Below the pieces are notes generated by a model that saw only the letters and a list, made by a program, of their open reading frames with translations, was not told the origin of the DNA and did not search any database. From Heterostelium multicystogenum (taxonomy: Eukaryota > Evosea > Eumycetozoa > Acytosteliales > Acytosteliaceae), in the NCBI GenBank assembly GCA_003667245.1, contig RCNN01000038.1, positions 1 to 64,000 of the forward strand: DNA of 64,000 nt. The letters are read 5' to 3'. This document shows, piece after piece, positions 61,431 through 64,000 of this stretch; positions within the stretch are counted from its first letter, which is position 1; each line of letters begins with the position of its first letter. The translations under genes and the position numbers were made by a program.

Positions 61431-63253
61431 ATGATTTCAAATCATCATCAATCATCGTTATACACAGCCATGGATACATGCCGAACATATTCGAGACTCG
61501 GTCACTGCGAGATTATCGGATGTCTTTATAAACATCCGGGAAGAGACGAATCAATAATGAATACACCATACGCAAACTCATATGGTCAATCATTGACAGC
61601 ATCACCTCCCTCCAGCCACCTTTCAAAATCGCAACAACAACAAAACGATAGCCACGATGGCATGACTTCAGCCTCCTCATGGGAAGAGGCGGTAACTACC
61701 AAACCATTTCAAGACAGCTCAATGGTACACAATCAACACCACATGTATTATAAGCCAACTCAATCACCTTATAATGCTGCTATGCAGGGAAAGTCAGCTG
61801 CCGGCGCCCCTCCTTTTCAACCCATACCACCACATCACCAGAGATGGGATTAGTATCGCCCCCTCAGATTTTACAATATGGTGGACATTCACCATACACC
61901 GGAGTGGTACCATTCCAATCGCCACCACCCTACACTCGTAGACTTTGCAGATTCGCCGAAAAGTGTCGTAAAGGCGATGAGTGCCCATTCTATCATCCAA
62001 AACCACACGAACAACAGTACTATAGTCAACAACAAGATATGATGGCCTATCGTTCGCCCCCAATGATTGCTCCTTACCAACACTATCAACCACACCCATC
62101 TGCAATGCAATATCCACCACAGCCATTTTTCTACAATCGTAATGTTTATGATCAAACCCAACAGCCATTACCAAATTCAACTCACCAAAATGGTCACCAT
62201 CACCAACAACCACACCAAAACAATCACCATCACCAAAACAATCACAACCACGTCCAACAACACAGCCAACAGTCTTCAGGTGAAACCACACCATCAACCA
62301 CCGAAAACATTACTGCATCAGGCAATTTTATTTCAATGACTGCCGACCAGTTGATCAAAGGTACAATTCCATCACCGACATCAGCACAACAAACAACAAA
62401 TCAGTCAAGCTCCAACCAAACTTCAACAACCTCTTCATCAAGCACCACACCATCAAGCACTCCACCAGCAACTCAACCAACTCCACAAACTAACACTCCA
62501 GTAAATACTAACCAAACAGCACCAACCAACAATACTATCAATCAACAAACCACCACTAATGGTAATACTCCAAACAACAGAAATAAACAAAAAAATCACC
62601 ACAATAACAACAACAAAACAGCAATAGCAATCACCAACCAAAATCAGATGTCAAGATTATTAATAAACCAACAAATTACAATGGACCAAAACCAAACTAT
62701 GCTCCACAACATCAAAACGATTCAGGTAAATATAATATCACCTTCAATTAACCAATCTCATCATACTAATATGATTTCAGATAAAGTAGTAGAATCTATG
62801 GCAACAGCAATTAAAACAGATCCACCTTAAAGAAGAAATCAAATCGAATAAAACTGAAAGTAGCACAACTAACACCACTGGTACCGCACCAATTTTATCG
62901 CCAACACCAGCACCAGCACCAACAACACCAACACAAAACAGCCAACACCCAAAACCAAAATCACCAGAGAAAAGGACAATATCAATCACCATCATTCGAC
63001 AAGAAGAACTTTAAAACTATTTCCAAACCCAAACAACAATATGACGATAAAAATACTCAACCACATGCAAACAACAGCAATATAAAATCCAACGAAAATG
63101 GTAAAAATTAAAAAAGATATAAATAGCAACGGAAACAACTCCCCAAAGGAGCACAGTAACAGTAATTTTCAAAGTAAAAAGAGAGGAAGTTTCCCACCTC
63201 TCCCATCAAGACAAGTAGACACAACAGTCGAACCCAAAAACAGCAGTAGCTGA
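61431..63253 (+). CDS. CCCH zinc-finger, low-complexity RNA-binding-type protein, frame-broken
   Basis: The N-terminal part (start 61431, or the in-frame ATG at 61470) has a C-x8-C-x4-C-x3-H finger (CRTYSRLGHCEIIGCLYKH). After a frame change near 61845 a second, C-x5-C-x5-C-x3-H finger appears (CRFAEKCRKGDECPFYH). The rest is a very long Q/N/H/T/S/P-rich tail with QQPHQNNHHH and TNQSSSNQTSTTSSSS runs. The coding-like sequence continues with further frame changes (about 62720-62830, 62985, 63110) to a KKRGSFPPLPSRQ block and a stop at 63251-63253. CCCH fingers usually bind AU-rich RNA and control mRNA decay or splicing; the low-complexity tail may drive condensate formation (inference). Confidence 0.7.
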
Positions 63254-63356
63254 TCATAGTAATATGCTGATTAATATAATTCTATATATAAAACTAAAAA
63301 AAGACCAAAAAAAAAAAGAAACAAACTATCCCTTACTTGTCAATATTATTATAAGT
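63254..63356. other. Short tail-to-tail spacer
   Basis: There are 103 bases between convergent genes, with an A11 run near 63308-63318. Probable overlapping polyadenylation region; nothing else seen. Confidence 0.45.
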
Positions 63357-64000
63357 TTATTGTTGTATACAAGCTGATGAATCGATGTATGAATATTCTG
63401 ATTCATCTAGCATTTGATTTCTTCTTAACTGGTTGTCCATCAAGAAATTCAGTTTCTTTTGTCTTTGCTTCATGATTTTCTTCATTGGAAAGTCATCTTC
63501 TGCTTCCCAAATGTAAACTTCATTATCTAGACCGGCACTAATAATACAAGGAAGTGATGGATGGCTAATGCAGGCTATTTACAATGTTTTCGTGTCCTTC
63601 GAGGGTTCTCACCAGTTTTCCACTTGATTTCTCCCAAATAAAGATACGATGGTCATCACTACCAGTCATGACAAACTCTGAGTTTGGTCCATAGAAGTCA
63701 CATGATTTAATTGTTCTTCCGCCAATGTGTCCACTGAATTCCATTTTGAATGTATTAATCAATGGATTTTCAGTATCATGATTGTTATTTAATGAAGTGG
63801 TTTCATTATCATCTGATTCTTCTTCATCTTCTTCATTTTCTTCAATTATATCATCATCTTCTTCATCATCATCTTCTCTTCTCCATTATCTTCATCGTCA
63901 CTTCCGTATCTGTTTAATAAATCTTGGTAATAATCCTCAAGAACACCTTGTAAGGCATCCTGATACTGTGTTATATAGGTTGGATATTCTAAAGCAGAGC
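63357..64000 (-). CDS. WD40 protein, DCAF6/WDTC1-like, C-terminal part (runs off the window)
   Basis: On the minus strand, entering from the right edge, are EYPTYITQYQDALQGVLEDYY, a strongly acidic linker (DDDEEDDDIIEENEED), then two WD40 blades: GGRTIKSCDFYGPNSEFVMT with SDDHRIFIWEKSSGKLVRTL, and PSLPCIISAGLDNEVYIWEA. The tail (LNFLMDNQLRRNQMLDESEYS) ends at 63357-63359. The order acidic insert, then 'GxxxRTxKxxxFxGxxSxFVxxGSD', then HPxLP...SG.D..V.IW, matches DCAF6/WDTC1, substrate receptors of CUL4-DDB1 ubiquitin ligases. Frame breaks near 63570 and 63880. The N-terminal blades lie outside the window. Confidence 0.65.

Noticed and set aside
1..64000. CRISPR arrays, bacterial operons or Shine-Dalgarno sites
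   Set aside because: No regularly spaced repeats with unique spacers. Introns and tRNA structure show nuclear eukaryotic DNA.

Overview
The window looks like nuclear DNA of a dictyostelid social amoeba. It is strongly AT-rich between genes, and its introns are short (about 50-150 nt), AT-rich and of the GTAAGT...TAG type. Coding regions carry Q, N and H runs. The gene content fits too: a CH-LIM protein, IPT/TIG-EGF surface proteins of the ComC/Tgr kind, a single-domain MLCK-like kinase and large multi-exon cell-surface genes. I cannot fix the species; the modest N/Q tract length may favour a group 1 or 2 dictyostelid, which is inference only.

Layout. 0-2.3 kb: CH-LIM gene (minus) and a decayed zinc-finger locus (plus). 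2.4-4.35 kb: BTB-kelch gene (minus). 6.1-8.0 kb: short GPI-type TIG protein (minus). 9.35-12.7 kb: METTL17/Rsm22-like mitoribosome assembly factor (plus). 12.9-17.4 kb: many-exon mucin-LRR-TIG-EGF-transmembrane protein (minus). 19.3-26.4 kb, all plus: MLCK-like kinase, THOC1, COMMD10 and a secreted beta-lactamase-fold serine hydrolase. 26.4-32.9 kb: a 6.5 kb gene desert in front of a homeobox gene (32.9-35.1). 35.5-43.5 kb, all plus: COQ8 kinase, PRPP synthetase and topoisomerase III alpha type. 43.5-45.3 kb: SAAL1-like ARM protein (minus), tail-to-tail with TOP3. 46.4-46.9 kb: tRNA-Glu(CUC) with a tRNA-derived, poly(A)-tailed SINE-like element just downstream. 47.5-48.1 kb: decayed coding sequence. 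48.8-55.2 kb: giant C-type-lectin-like/TIG-array/EGF/GPI protein (plus). 56.0-59.4 kb: FG-GAP multi-pass membrane protein (plus). 59.5-59.9 kb: small secreted protein (minus). 61.4-63.3 kb: CCCH zinc-finger protein (plus). 63.4-64.0 kb: 3' part of a DCAF6/WDTC1-like WD40 gene (minus, leaves the window).

Two themes stand out. First, four extracellular-facing proteins (two GPI-type, two transmembrane) lie in one window beside housekeeping genes. Two of them share a TIG array, an EGF module and a following beta-rich domain, which suggests adhesion or recognition roles. Second, many otherwise conserved single-copy genes contain one or more one-base frame breaks, several of them in homopolymers. 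I read most of these as assembly errors, so coordinates are given for the whole locus and the breaks are described in each entry.
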